Below, piece after piece: positions 1 to 8,053 of a stretch of 64,000 nt of DNA. The translations under genes and the position numbers were made by a program. The notes under the pieces were generated by a model, which saw only the letters and a list, made by a program, of their open reading frames with translations, was not told the DNA's origin and ran no database searches. Within the stretch, counting starts at the first letter, position 1; every line of letters begins with the position of its first letter. Source of the DNA: Nocardioides lijunqiniae (GTDB taxonomy: Bacteria; Actinomycetota; Actinomycetes; Propionibacteriales; Nocardioidaceae); assembly GCF_015024225.1 (NCBI RefSeq), contig NZ_JACJGM010000010.1, forward strand, positions 102,036-166,035, given 5' to 3'.

Positions 1-44
1 CGGACCTGCTCGCCATCGACCACCGGATGCCGGTGCCGGCCTGA
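1..44 (+). CDS. C-terminal end of an unidentified protein (partial)
   Basis: Reading from base 3 gives an open frame ending DLLAIDHRMPVPA and a TGA at 42-44, in the same direction as the next gene. Only 13 residues are visible, so no family can be named. It is called because the frame reaches the window edge and codon use is typical of the surrounding DNA. It could be chance. Confidence 0.3.
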   Translation, partial: DLLAIDHRMPVPA

Positions 45-106
45 GCCAGGCCGCGTGGGCCCGGGTCCGTCGACCGGGGGCGCCTCGTGCCACGATCGTG
101 CCCATG

Positions 107-571
107 ATGGTGGCCGAGGCCCTGATCGAGCGGGCGGACCTGCAGAAGCGCGTCGAGCAGCTGCGCCAGCGCATCGAGACCAACGCCCGCTACCAGGAGG
201 GCGAGGAGCCCTCGGAGGACGCCGCCACCCTGCTGCGCGAGTGCGGTGACGTCCTCGTCCAGCTGCGTCGAGTGGTGACGGCGATCAACCTGACCAACGC
301 CACCACGACCGTCGCCGACGGCCGCACGCTCACCGAGCTGCTCGCCGAGCGGGAGGCGCTCCGAGCACGGCACTCGGTGCTGGTCGCGGCCGCGGCAGCC
401 GCGTCGGGCAGCGGGCACGGGTACCGCCAGATGCGCAGCGAGCTCCGTCAGATCGCCGCGCTGCCGGTCGCGGAGGTGCGGCGCGAGGCCGACCAGGTCG
501 CGCGGGAGCTGCGGGTCCTCGACGTCCTGGTCCAGCGGACCAACTGGGAGGCCGTCCTGGTGGAGGTCTGA
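107..571 (+). CDS. DIP1984 family protein (septicolysin-like)
   Basis: A 154-residue, largely helical, charged protein. The N-terminal pattern of AEALIERADLQKR, an RI..NARYQEGEEP..D segment and INLTN near residue 65 are typical of the DIP1984/septicolysin-like family, whose function in most bacteria is unknown. The family normally begins Met-x-x-Ala-Glu-Ala-Leu, which favours the ATG at 107; an ATG at 104 and a GTG at 98 are in frame upstream, and none has a convincing Shine-Dalgarno. There is no signal peptide or membrane segment, so it is probably cytoplasmic. Family assignment is fairly sure; no role can be read from the context. Confidence 0.8.
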   Translation: MVAEALIERADLQKRVEQLRQRIETNARYQEGEEPSEDAATLLRECGDVLVQLRRVVTAINLTNATTTVADGRTLTELLAEREALRARHSVLVAAAAAASGSGHGYRQMRSELRQIAALPVAEVRREADQVARELRVLDVLVQRTNWEAVLVEV

Positions 572-791
572 GCTCAGAGGTGGTGAGTCGGTAGGCGCAC
601 CGGAGCGAGCACGAGCCGAGCCGGGCGGTCAATCCCGGCTCCGCGGCGCGGTGGGCAGCGCCTGGCCGACTGGCCTTCACGCACAGCCCAGCACCGTTCA
701 CCGGTGACACCGCACGCAGGACGACTCATCACCGTGTGCTGGCCGGTCGCCGAGGGCGGGTACGGGGACCTCACCACCACTCGGCGTCCGC

Positions 792-824
792 GAGGGCGAC
801 ACTCCACGTCTGGGTGTCGCCCTC
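792..824 (-). terminator. Hairpin terminator after the DEAD-box helicase gene
   Basis: A perfect 11-bp inverted repeat (GAGGGCGACAC at 792-802 and its complement at 814-824) with an 11-nt loop lies 20 bases beyond the helicase stop codon. There is no U-tract, as is common for actinobacterial terminators. It could also serve transcripts arriving from the DIP1984 gene on the other strand. Nothing else is apparent between 572 and 844. Confidence 0.6.
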
Positions 825-844
825 CGCTCGCCGCCGTGACGACG

Positions 845-2635
845 TCAGCTCTTCTTGTGGCGCGGCTTCTTGAAGGGCCGCTCGCCGCCGTCGGCGTCGC
901 CGCCCTCGGGCGGACGGGTGCGGTTCATCCGCGGGCCCTTGTCCTCGGTGAGCTCGATGAGCTTGCCGCTGATGCGGGTGTTCTCGAGCTTCTTCCAGAC
1001 CTCGGCGGGCAGCTCGGCCGGCAGCTCGACGAGCGAGAAGTCCGGGCGGATCTGGATGTGGCCGAAGTCGCCGCGGCTGAGGCCGCCCTCGTTGGCGATG
1101 GCGCCGACGATCTGGCGGGGCTCGATCTTGTGGCGGCGTCCGACGTTGATCCGGTACTGCGCCATGGGCTGGTCAGAGCCGCCGCGCGGGCGCCGCTCGG
1201 GGCGGTCGCCGCCCCGCTCCGGGCGGTCCTTGCGCGGGGAGCGCTCGGCGCGGTCGGCGCGCTCCTTGGCCGCCGCACGACGCTCGACCTCGGGGTCGAG
1301 CAGCAGCGGGGTCTCGCCCTGCATCGCGATCGCCAGCGCCGCGGCCACGTCGACCTCGGGCACGTCGTTCGCGCGGATGTAGTGGCTCACCACGTCGCGG
1401 AAGAAGCCGATGGACGGCGAGCTCAGCGCCTGCGTGATCTGGTCGTCGAAGCGCGCCAGGCGGGTGACGTTGACGTCCTCCGCGGTCGGGAGCGCCATCT
1501 TGGTCAGCGGCTGGCGCGTGGCCTTCTCGATGTGCTTGAGGAGGTACTGCTCGCGCGGGGTCACGAACGAGATCGCGTCGCCCTTGCGCCCGGCCCGGCC
1601 GGTGCGCCCGATGCGGTGCACGTAGGACTCGGTGTCGGTGGGGATGTCGTAGTTGATGACGTGGCTGATCCGGTCGACGTCGAGCCCGCGCGCGGCCACG
1701 TCGGTGGCGACGAGGATGTCGAGCTTGCCGGACTTGAGCTGGTTGACCGTGCGCTCGCGCTGCACCTGGGCGACGTCGCCGTTGATCGCCATCGCGGAGA
1801 AGCCGCGGGCGCGCAGCTTCTCGGCCAGGGTCTCGGTCTCGTTCTTGGTGCGGACGAAGACGATCATGCCCTCGAAGTTCTCGACCTCGAGGATGCGCGT
1901 GAGGGCGTCGACCTTCTGCGGGTAGCTGCAGATCAGGTAGCGCTGGGTGGTGTTGGCCGAGGTGGTCGTCTTGTTCTTGACCGTGATCTCGACCGGGTCG
2001 TTGAGGTACTTCTTCGACAGGCGCCGGATCTGCGCGGGCATCGTCGCGGAGAAGAGCGCGACCTGCTTGGTCTCGGGGGTGTCGGCGAGGATCGTCTCGA
2101 CGTCGTCGGCGAAGCCCATGTTGAGCATCTCGTCGGCCTCGTCGAGCACCAGGAAGCGCAGCTCGGTGAGGTCGAGCGTGCCCTTCTCCAGGTGGTCCAT
2201 GATCCGGCCCGGGGTGCCGACGACGATGTGCACGCCGCGGCGCAGGGCGCTGAGCTGCACGCCGTACGCCTGGCCGCCGTAGACGGGGAGCACGTGGACG
2301 CCACGGGTGTGGGCGGCGTACTTCTCGAAGGCCTCGCAGACCTGGAGCGCGAGCTCACGGGTCGGCGCGAGCACGAGGGCCTGCGGCTTCTTCTGCTTGA
2401 CGTCGAGCTGGTCGAGGATCGGCAGCGCGAACGCCGCGGTCTTGCCGGTACCGGTCTGCGCGAGGCCGACCATGTCGTTGCCGGCGAGGAGCGGCGGGAT
2501 CGTGGCGGCCTGGATGGCGGACGGGCTCTCGTAGCCGACGTCCTTCAGGGCCTTGAGTACTGCGTCACCGAGCCCGAGGTCCGCGAACGTGGGAGTCGCT
2601 CCCTCGATCGTGTCGGTCTCTGATGGTGTGGTCAC
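845..2635 (-). CDS. deaD: DEAD-box ATP-dependent RNA helicase (DeaD/CsdA type)
   Basis: A 596-residue RNA helicase that unwinds structured RNA, probably in ribosome assembly and cold adaptation as in CsdA. The core motifs are in order: Q-motif region near 38-43, Walker A AQTGTGKT at 59-66, PTRELA near 91, TPGR near 141, DEAD at 165-168, SAT near 196, then the second RecA domain with IVFVRTK, DVAARGLDVDRI and HRIGRTGR. A basic Arg/Asp/Glu-rich linker leads to a DbpA-type RNA-binding domain (YRINVGRRHKIEP...), followed by a Lys/Arg tail. That C-terminal domain separates CsdA-like proteins from RhlE. Start is GTG at 2635; it is transcribed alone and followed by a hairpin. Confidence 0.95.
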   Translation of the reverse strand: MTTPSETDTIEGATPTFADLGLGDAVLKALKDVGYESPSAIQAATIPPLLAGNDMVGLAQTGTGKTAAFALPILDQLDVKQKKPQALVLAPTRELALQVCEAFEKYAAHTRGVHVLPVYGGQAYGVQLSALRRGVHIVVGTPGRIMDHLEKGTLDLTELRFLVLDEADEMLNMGFADDVETILADTPETKQVALFSATMPAQIRRLSKKYLNDPVEITVKNKTTTSANTTQRYLICSYPQKVDALTRILEVENFEGMIVFVRTKNETETLAEKLRARGFSAMAINGDVAQVQRERTVNQLKSGKLDILVATDVAARGLDVDRISHVINYDIPTDTESYVHRIGRTGRAGRKGDAISFVTPREQYLLKHIEKATRQPLTKMALPTAEDVNVTRLARFDDQITQALSSPSIGFFRDVVSHYIRANDVPEVDVAAALAIAMQGETPLLLDPEVERRAAAKERADRAERSPRKDRPERGGDRPERRPRGGSDQPMAQYRINVGRRHKIEPRQIVGAIANEGGLSRGDFGHIQIRPDFSLVELPAELPAEVWKKLENTRISGKLIELTEDKGPRMNRTRPPEGGDADGGERPFKKPRHKKS

Positions 2636-2729
2636 CCGTCAACGGTAGTGGCTTCGCGGCCCCGCGTCCGATTCGCCAACGCGGTGGCTTGTATCACGCC
2701 GCCCCCCACGCGCCGCGCGGGCCCGAGCC

Positions 2730-3194
2730 TCAGCCGCGCCGACCGGCCCCGCCGGCGCCCGGCACCTCGTCGTGCTCGCCGCGTGCCGCGGCCTCGACGA
2801 ACGCCGCGCGGGCCTGCGTCGCCGCCTCGACCTGGGCTCCGATCACCGCGAGCACCAGGTCCCTCCCGCCCGCCTCGAGCGTGGGCTCGGCCCAGACCCG
2901 CTCCCAGGACGTGGCCCCGGACGCGACGCGGTCGTGCAGGCTGCGCCACTCCAGCGGCGCGTCGGGCGCGCCGGTCAGGCCCTCGAGCAGCGCGCGCGTC
3001 TGGTCGTCGAGGCCGTCGCGCTGCTCCTCCTCGCGGGCCCGGGCCACGTGCTCGGCGACGCGGCCGAGGGCGTCCTCCAGCCGACGGGTGGCGTCGTGCG
3101 CCACCGCCTGCTCCAGCTCGGCCCCGGGGTCGGTCGCGGCGGGCGCCGCCGCGGACGCGTCGTAGAAGCCCTCCGGCAGGGCAGGGCCGGTCAC
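2730..3194 (-). CDS. Uncharacterised 154-aa partner of the WXG-like protein
   Basis: Starts at GTG 3194, overlapping the stop of the upstream gene in a GTGA junction, so the two are translationally coupled. The frame ends at TGA 2730-2732. The product begins VTGPALPEGFYDASAAA, has no signal peptide or membrane segment, and is acidic and helical with an Ala/Glu/Arg-rich C-terminal half. I recognise no family. Tight coupling to a WXG-like protein suggests a chaperone, co-secreted partner or immunity-type role, but this is inference from position alone. Confidence 0.7.
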   Translation of the reverse strand: MTGPALPEGFYDASAAAPAATDPGAELEQAVAHDATRRLEDALGRVAEHVARAREEEQRDGLDDQTRALLEGLTGAPDAPLEWRSLHDRVASGATSWERVWAEPTLEAGGRDLVLAVIGAQVEAATQARAAFVEAAARGEHDEVPGAGGAGRRG

Positions 3195-4588
3195 GCGGTG
3201 ACCTGCGGCTCGCCGCTGCTGCCGCCCGGGTAGGTGCCCTCGAGCGGGCCGGGCGCCATGAGCATGTCGTCGCCCTCCTCGTACTGCTCGGGCGCGGAGT
3301 CGGGGAGGTCCTCGTACTCCTGGCTCCCCATGTCCTCGAGCGCGCCGTCGAGCTCGTCCTTGGCCTGGCCCGCCTCGTCGCCGAAGTCCTTGACCTTGTC
3401 CAGGGACGCCTCGATGTCGTCCATGCTGGCCGGCAGGTCCTCGAGCGCCTTCATCTCCCCGACCATCGGCAGCTTCTGCACCGCGTCGAGCACCTCCTGG
3501 AACTTGTCCAGGCGCTCGGCCTGCGTCTCCGCCCAGGCCTTGATCTCGTCGACGAGCGCGAAGCAGTCGTCGATGATCTGCTTGCACTGGGCGATGTCGT
3601 CGATGATGTCCTGGATGACCGCGCCCTTGGTCTTGACGATGTCCAGGGCCAGGAGGAACCACCCCAGGCCCGGGACGAAGCGGCTGGCGATCTTCGAGCT
3701 CAGCTTGCCGAGCTTCTTGCCGAGGATGACGAGCACGTCCTCGACCTCGACCGCGATCTTCTCGGAGACGACGGCGATCTGGTCGAACACCGCCGAGCCC
3801 TTGCCGATCCCGAAGCCCACGGTGGCCATCACGGCGTGGTAGAGGTTCAGCTGGGCGTGCAGGGCGAGCCCGGCGTGACCCTGCAGGCCCAGCTCGACCT
3901 TCCCCGAGAGCTGCGTGAAGTTCATCCCCCAGGCCCGCATGGCGCCGTCGACGATGCGGCACGCCGAGGCGTTCTCCTGGATCCGGGCGTAGTTGGCCGA
4001 CAGAGGGAAGACGATGTAGTCGCGCAGGCTCTTCTCCGAGAGCCGGTCGATGTTGAGACCGATCCCCAGACCGTTGATGAGGTCGACGCCCTCGTTGATC
4101 GTGTCGCGAGCGGTGTCCCAGGTGGCGGCCGCGCCGTCGAAGGCGTTGTTGTGGTTCTGCCGCTCGTCGCCCTCCTCGGGCTCGCCCAGCGAGTCGCCGA
4201 GGTCGGCGATCTCGAACAGCTCGATGTCGACGTCGATCGGCGGGGGCCGCAGGTGCGAGGGGATGCCCGAGCCGCGGTAGTGGGTGAAGACGTGGCCGAT
4301 GTCGCCGTCGCGCAGGTCGATCTGGCGCACCGTGTTGTGGATGGCGTCCCCGACGCCGTCCCACCGTCCGTCGAACACCTGCCGCATGTCGGTGAACCAC
4401 CCGCCGAGGGTGGGCAGCATGTCGCCGATGGGCTTCATCGCGCAGGTGTCGTAGTCGAAGCCGCTGGCGTTGCAGACCCGCTCGTTGAAGTAGGTGTCGA
4501 TCTCGTAGGCCTGGTCGCCGACCTTGTTCATGGCGGCGAACATCCGCTCGAGGTTGCCCCACTCGATGGTGATCTGTCCGCCGGTCAC
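3191..4588 (-). CDS. WXG-like helical protein, possible type VII secretion substrate
   Basis: A 465-residue protein starting at GTG 4588. The first ~100 residues are helical and contain a Trp-Asp-Gly turn (GRWDGVGDAI, near residue 75), resembling the WXG hairpin of ESX/type VII substrates, in a larger protein. The middle is amphipathic, with one strongly hydrophobic stretch (FVPGLGWFLLALDIV, around 310). The C-terminal ~100 residues are very acidic with many Asp/Glu and end in a Gly/Pro/Ser tail. There is no Sec signal peptide and no ESX machinery in the window. It is coupled by GTGA overlap to a 154-aa partner. The WXG assignment is by eye; another helical surface protein is possible. Confidence 0.7.
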   Translation of the reverse strand: MTGGQITIEWGNLERMFAAMNKVGDQAYEIDTYFNERVCNASGFDYDTCAMKPIGDMLPTLGGWFTDMRQVFDGRWDGVGDAIHNTVRQIDLRDGDIGHVFTHYRGSGIPSHLRPPPIDVDIELFEIADLGDSLGEPEEGDERQNHNNAFDGAAATWDTARDTINEGVDLINGLGIGLNIDRLSEKSLRDYIVFPLSANYARIQENASACRIVDGAMRAWGMNFTQLSGKVELGLQGHAGLALHAQLNLYHAVMATVGFGIGKGSAVFDQIAVVSEKIAVEVEDVLVILGKKLGKLSSKIASRFVPGLGWFLLALDIVKTKGAVIQDIIDDIAQCKQIIDDCFALVDEIKAWAETQAERLDKFQEVLDAVQKLPMVGEMKALEDLPASMDDIEASLDKVKDFGDEAGQAKDELDGALEDMGSQEYEDLPDSAPEQYEEGDDMLMAPGPLEGTYPGGSSGEPQVTA

Positions 4589-4669
4589 GCTGGCCCCCGC
4601 CCTGCGGCACGCCCGTCGCGCCGCGCCGGTGGCCTACCCCGCGAGCGACCGGCGCAAACGGCGCGGCGC

Positions 4670-5275
4670 TCAGCCGGCGTACGCCGCCGCGATCTCGGTG
4701 GCGACCCGGGTGAGCTCGGCCTCCGGACGCGGCTCGCCCACCACGCTGTTCTTGGCCTCCACGACGAGATGTCCGGCCTCGACCTCGACCAGGACCCTCG
4801 CCAGCTGCTCGCCGACGTACTCCCCGGTCATCAGGACCGCCGGGACCCCACCCACCTGCACCCGCTGCTGCTCGAGCGCGGGGTCGGACTCGTACTCGAC
4901 GAGCTCGTCGAAGCTCATGACCGGCTCCTGGAAGGTCCACGTGAGGTCCAGCCCGTCGTCGGCGCCGCGGACCGTGGCGCACCGCTGGCTGGTCCCCTCC
5001 TGCCGGGGGCCGCTGACCCGTTGCTCGGAGCGGGTGATCTTCGTCAGCTGCTCGTCGGTGACGACGTCGCACGGCGCCCCGGCCGGCTCGGCCTGCCCGT
5101 CCGGCTCGGCCGACCCGCTGGGCTCGTCGGTGGGCTCGTCGGTGGGCTCGTCCGTCGGCTCGCTGGTCTGGGACGACTCGCCGGCGTCGGGGTCGTCACC
5201 GTCGTCGCCGCACCCGGCCAGGAGCAGGGACAGCACGACGACGGCGGCAGCAGCGCTCGCGAGGGGGCGTCTCAT
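4670..5275 (-). CDS. Secreted lipoprotein, DUF3558-like
   Basis: A 201-residue putative lipoprotein. The N-terminus is a signal sequence with lipobox LLAG-Cys at about residue 22, followed by an acidic, disordered linker that includes three tandem PTDE repeats. The globular part has paired cysteines (CDVVT..., QRCATV) and a pattern seen in actinobacterial DUF3558-type lipoproteins, whose function is unknown. It lies 29 bases downstream of glmS on the same strand and upstream of the WXG-like unit, so it may share either transcript. Being a lipoprotein is well supported; the DUF3558 link is moderate. Confidence 0.75.
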   Translation of the reverse strand: MRRPLASAAAAVVVLSLLLAGCGDDGDDPDAGESSQTSEPTDEPTDEPTDEPSGSAEPDGQAEPAGAPCDVVTDEQLTKITRSEQRVSGPRQEGTSQRCATVRGADDGLDLTWTFQEPVMSFDELVEYESDPALEQQRVQVGGVPAVLMTGEYVGEQLARVLVEVEAGHLVVEAKNSVVGEPRPEAELTRVATEIAAAYAG

Positions 5276-5304
5276 GCTGACGTCCTACCCCCTTCGGAGG
5301 CCGC

Positions 5305-7122
5305 TCACTCCACGGTGACGCTCTTGGCGAGGTTGCGAGGCTTGTCGATGTCGTGGCCGAGGACTTGCGCGGCGTGGAAGGCGAGCAGCTGCAGCGGGAT
5401 CGTGAGCAGGATCGGGTCCAGCTCGCGCGCGCTGCGGGGCACGTCGATGCGCTGGACGTCGAGGCCGCGCAGGTCGACGTCGGGGTGGGTCACGACGACG
5501 AGAGGGCCGCGGCGGGCGGCGATCTCGTGCAGCGCCCCGACGTTGCGGTCGGTGAGCTCGTCCTCGGGCACGATCGCGACCGTCGGCACCTCGGGCGAGA
5601 TCAGCGCGAGCGGGCCGTGCTTGAGCTCGGAGGTCTGGTATGCCTCCGCGTGCCGGTAGCTGATCTCCTTGAACTTCTGCGCGCCCTCGCGCGCGACCGG
5701 GAAGCCGCGCACCCGGCCGACGAAGAAGAGCGACTCCGCCTGCGCCAGCCCGGTGGCGATCTCTGCCAGCCGGTCCTCGCCGTCGAGGACCTCCTGCAGC
5801 TGCGCGGGGAGCGCGATCAGCGCCTCGATCAGCCGCTTGCCCTCGGAGATGGACAGGTCGCGCACGCGGCCGAGCTGGAGCGCCAGCAGGGCGAAGCCGA
5901 GGAACATGTTGGTCAGCGCCTTGGTGCTGGCGACCGCCACCTCGGGCCCGGCGTGCAGGTAGATCCCGCCGTCGCACTCGCGCGCGATGGCGGAGCCGAC
6001 GACGTTGACCAGGCCTACGACGCGCCCGCCCTTGCGGCGGATCTCCTGGACGGCCAGCAGGGTGTCGATGGTCTCGCCGGACTGACTGACGGCGACGTAG
6101 AGGGTGTCGTGCTCGATGATCGGGTTGCGGTAGCGGAACTCGCTGGCGGCCTCGGCGTCCGCCGGGATGCGCGCCAGCTCCTCGATCAGCGAGGCGCCCA
6201 TCTGCCCGACGTAGTAGGCCGAGCCGCAGCCGAGGATCTTGACGCGCCGGATCTCGCGGGTCTCGCGGGCGTCCATGTTGAGGCCGCCGAGGTGGGCGGT
6301 GCCGAAGCGCTCGTCGAGCCGCCCGCGCAGCACACGCTCGGCGGCGGCCGGCTGCTCGAGCATCTCCTTGCGCATGAACGACTCGTGCTCGCCGGCGTCG
6401 TAGGAGGCCGGGTCGACGTCGACCTCGGTGGCCGCGCGCTGGACCTGCGTCAGGTCCTGGCGGTACGTCGTGAAGCCGGTGGCGGTCACCGTGGCCATCT
6501 CGCCGTCGTCGAGGTGCGCCACGGTGGTGGTGTAGCGGACCAGCGCGCCGAGGTCGGAGGCGACGTGCATCTCCTTCTCCCCCACGCCGATGATCAGCGG
6601 GCTGCCGTTGCGGGCCACCACGATCCGGTCGGGGAAGTCGGCGTGCAGCACCGCCACGCCGTACGTGCCCTCGATCGCGGCCAGCGCCTCTGCGACCCGC
6701 TCCTCGAGCGTGTCGGCCGTCGAGCGGGCGATCAGGTGCGCGAGGACCTCGGTGTCGGTGTCGCTGGCCAGCTCCACGCCCTCGTCGGTGAGCCGCTCGC
6801 GCAGCGCCGCGGCGTTGTCGATGATCCCGTTGTGGACGACGGCGACGTCACCCGTCGCGTCGACGTGCGGGTGGGCGTTGACGTCGTTGGCCGGGCCGTG
6901 GGTGGCCCAGCGGGTGTGCCCGATGCCGACCTTGCCGCTGAACCGCTTGGGCAGCTCGGCGCTCAGGTCGCGCACCCGCCCGGCCTTCTTCGCGACGCGG
7001 AGCCCGGACCCGAGCACGGCGACCCCGGCGGAGTCGTAGCCGCGGTGCTCGAGACGGGTGAGCCCCTCGAGGAGCAGCGGGGCTGCCTGCTGGGTGCCGA
7101 TGTAGCCGACGATGCCGCACAT
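5305..7122 (-). CDS. glmS: Glutamine--fructose-6-phosphate aminotransferase (isomerizing)
   Basis: GlmS makes glucosamine-6-phosphate from fructose-6-phosphate and glutamine, the first step towards UDP-GlcNAc for peptidoglycan and mycothiol. The 605-residue length matches the family. After the initiator Met comes the catalytic Cys2 of the Ntn glutaminase domain (MCGIVGYIG); HRGYDSAG, the two SIS sugar-isomerase domains (CGSAYYVGQMGA, SQSGETIDT) and the C-terminal LAKSVTVE are all present. A GAGGA ribosome site precedes the ATG. The stop of a small HU-like gene lies only 12 bases upstream, so the two probably form an operon. No glmS ribozyme is seen. Confidence 0.97.
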   Translation of the reverse strand: MCGIVGYIGTQQAAPLLLEGLTRLEHRGYDSAGVAVLGSGLRVAKKAGRVRDLSAELPKRFSGKVGIGHTRWATHGPANDVNAHPHVDATGDVAVVHNGIIDNAAALRERLTDEGVELASDTDTEVLAHLIARSTADTLEERVAEALAAIEGTYGVAVLHADFPDRIVVARNGSPLIIGVGEKEMHVASDLGALVRYTTTVAHLDDGEMATVTATGFTTYRQDLTQVQRAATEVDVDPASYDAGEHESFMRKEMLEQPAAAERVLRGRLDERFGTAHLGGLNMDARETREIRRVKILGCGSAYYVGQMGASLIEELARIPADAEAASEFRYRNPIIEHDTLYVAVSQSGETIDTLLAVQEIRRKGGRVVGLVNVVGSAIARECDGGIYLHAGPEVAVASTKALTNMFLGFALLALQLGRVRDLSISEGKRLIEALIALPAQLQEVLDGEDRLAEIATGLAQAESLFFVGRVRGFPVAREGAQKFKEISYRHAEAYQTSELKHGPLALISPEVPTVAIVPEDELTDRNVGALHEIAARRGPLVVVTHPDVDLRGLDVQRIDVPRSARELDPILLTIPLQLLAFHAAQVLGHDIDKPRNLAKSVTVE

Positions 7123-7134
7123 GTCTGTGGTCCT

Positions 7135-7398
7135 CTAGGTGTAGATGAGGCGGCGTATCTGCCGCTCGGTCAGGCGGGGAGCGGCCACCACGCGGTCGGC
7201 CAGCTCGCTCGCGATGCGCGCGAAGATCTCGGGGTTCCTCGCGCCGTACGTCTTCAGCTCGGTGTGGCGCCGGCGCACGTAGTGCTCGACGGGCTCCGCC
7301 ACGAACGCGAGCACGTCCTCGATGACCCGGGCCGCCTCCGCCGGCGACAGCCCGGTGCTCGCGGCGACGCGCTCCACGAGCTCTCGGTCCGGTGCCAC
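7135..7398 (-). CDS. Small HU-like helical protein upstream of glmS
   Basis: An 87-residue protein from the GTG at 7398 (VAPDRELVERVAAST...). The first ~30 residues (ELVERVAASTGLSPAEAARVIEDVL) resemble the helix-turn-helix start of HU/IHF proteins, but the DNA-binding beta arms are absent. The rest is basic and helical (HYVRRRHTELKTYG..., LTERQIRRLIYT). The frame stays open upstream of 7398, but that extension is proline-rich and unlike a protein start. It sits 12 bases upstream of glmS. I do not know a function; nucleic-acid binding is an inference. Confidence 0.65.
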   Translation of the reverse strand: MAPDRELVERVAASTGLSPAEAARVIEDVLAFVAEPVEHYVRRRHTELKTYGARNPEIFARIASELADRVVAAPRLTERQIRRLIYT

Positions 7399-7412
7399 GT
7401 CTTGAACTGTGC

Positions 7413-7455
7413 CGAGACCGGTCTCGTGGCGCAAGTTTCTGCCCGTTTTCGGGCA
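7413..7455 (-). promoter_or_regulatory. Two inverted repeats upstream of the small gene-glmS operon
   Basis: CGAGACCGGTCTCG at 7413-7426 is a perfect 14-bp palindrome. At 7440-7455 there is TGCCCG-TTTT-CGGGCA, a 6-bp stem with a TTTT loop. Both lie 15-57 bases upstream of the GTG at 7398, in the likely promoter or leader of the operon. The 14-mer could be an operator; no regulator is identifiable. Confidence 0.4.
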
Positions 7456-7647
7456 AGGCGCTCGATATTGGGTCTCGTGCGTCGGTGTCTGGAGTGGATC
7501 CTGGGCGCCCTGGGGACCGTGGGGGCACTCCTCGACGGTGTTCATCCGGAAGGGTGGAGCGACTGCGGCCTTCCCAGGGCTCACATGGGGGTCAGGTGGG
7601 GCGTGAGCGTCGATTCCAGGCGTGGGCTGTCACTCCAAGTGGGGATG

Positions 7648-7680
7648 TGCTAGATTGGTGAACACCAGATGAACAGGAGG
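7648..7680 (+). promoter_or_regulatory. Extended -10 promoter and strong RBS for the 48-aa gene
   Basis: TGC-TAGATT at 7648-7656 matches an extended -10 element. AGGAGG at 7675-7680 is an almost ideal Shine-Dalgarno, seven bases in front of the ATG at 7687. No good -35 is seen. The combination argues that the short downstream frame is a real, well-expressed gene with a leader of about 25 nt. Confidence 0.55.
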
Positions 7681-7686
7681 TGTCCC

Positions 7687-7833
7687 ATGTACGAATCCCA
7701 GATGTCCGACCAGCTCGTGATGCGCTGGATCCCCGTTGTCGACCCGTCCGGTCGCACCCACATGGAGTCCTGCTGGATCTCTGCCGCGCAGGCCGCCCCG
7801 GCGCCCGCCGTGCAGATCCACCACGCGGCCTGA
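7687..7833 (+). CDS. 48-aa small protein of unknown function
   Basis: A short frame beginning MYESQMSDQLVMRWIPVVD and containing a PSGRTHMESCW segment, ending in an Ala/Pro-rich stretch and VQIHHAA at TGA 7831-7833. Support comes from the near-perfect AGGAGG ribosome site, an extended -10 promoter just upstream and a strong hairpin 38 bases beyond the stop. There is no signal or membrane segment. It contains two tryptophans, one cysteine and several methionines. Similar short proteins starting with a WIPVVD-type motif seem to occur in relatives, but I cannot assign a role. Confidence 0.65.
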   Translation: MYESQMSDQLVMRWIPVVDPSGRTHMESCWISAAQAAPAPAVQIHHAA

Positions 7834-7870
7834 CCGCCGACCCGCACCCGCGGGTTCTTCACACCCTTCG

Positions 7871-7902
7871 CACCGCCTCGCCGCTCCTGCGGCGGGGCGG
7901 TG
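7871..7902 (+). terminator. Strong hairpin terminator of the 48-aa gene
   Basis: CACCGCCTCGCCGC at 7871-7884 pairs with 7889-7902 (14 bp, one G-T wobble) around a TCCT loop. It stands between the small gene and the palindromic repeat cluster. Confidence 0.7.
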
Positions 7903-7930
7903 TGGTGCGTTCGGGGCTCAGCGGCGCGGG

Positions 7931-7956
7931 AGTTTCGCCGGTCGACCGGCGAATCT
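7931..7956. repeat. Palindromic repeat, GGTCGACC-core class, unit 1
   Basis: First of three units of AGTTTCGCCGG-TC-GACCGGCGAAACT. This copy carries one change in its right arm (GAATCT), leaving a 20-bp perfect palindrome at 7934-7953. It is 36 bp from the next unit. Confidence 0.85.
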
Positions 7957-7990
7957 GGACCTTGACCGCTGAAACTTCGTCGGTCCAGGG

Positions 7991-8020
7991 TGAGTTTCGC
8001 CGGTCGACCGGCGAAACTCA
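7991..8020. repeat. Palindromic repeat, GGTCGACC-core class, unit 2
   Basis: A perfect 30-bp palindrome with outer arms TGAGTTTCGCCGG and core TCGA. It is followed by CACGCTTCC, the same right flank that accompanies the GGGTACCC-core copies at 21861 and 40175, which links the two classes into one family. Confidence 0.9.
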
Positions 8021-8053
8021 CGCTTCCCGCACCGAACCTGCGGCGGAACCGCC

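Noticed and set aside
704..2623. Long plus-strand frame opposite the DEAD-box helicase
   Set aside because: Its Val/Asp/Leu/Arg-rich, low-complexity translation is the antisense shadow of the helicase codons; no family pattern.
2648..5659. About 1000-codon plus-strand frame opposite the WXG-like genes
   Set aside because: Low-complexity translation antisense to three supported genes; no start signal or domain.
5353..7653. Long plus-strand frame opposite glmS
   Set aside because: Antisense shadow of a certain gene; composition typical of such artefacts.
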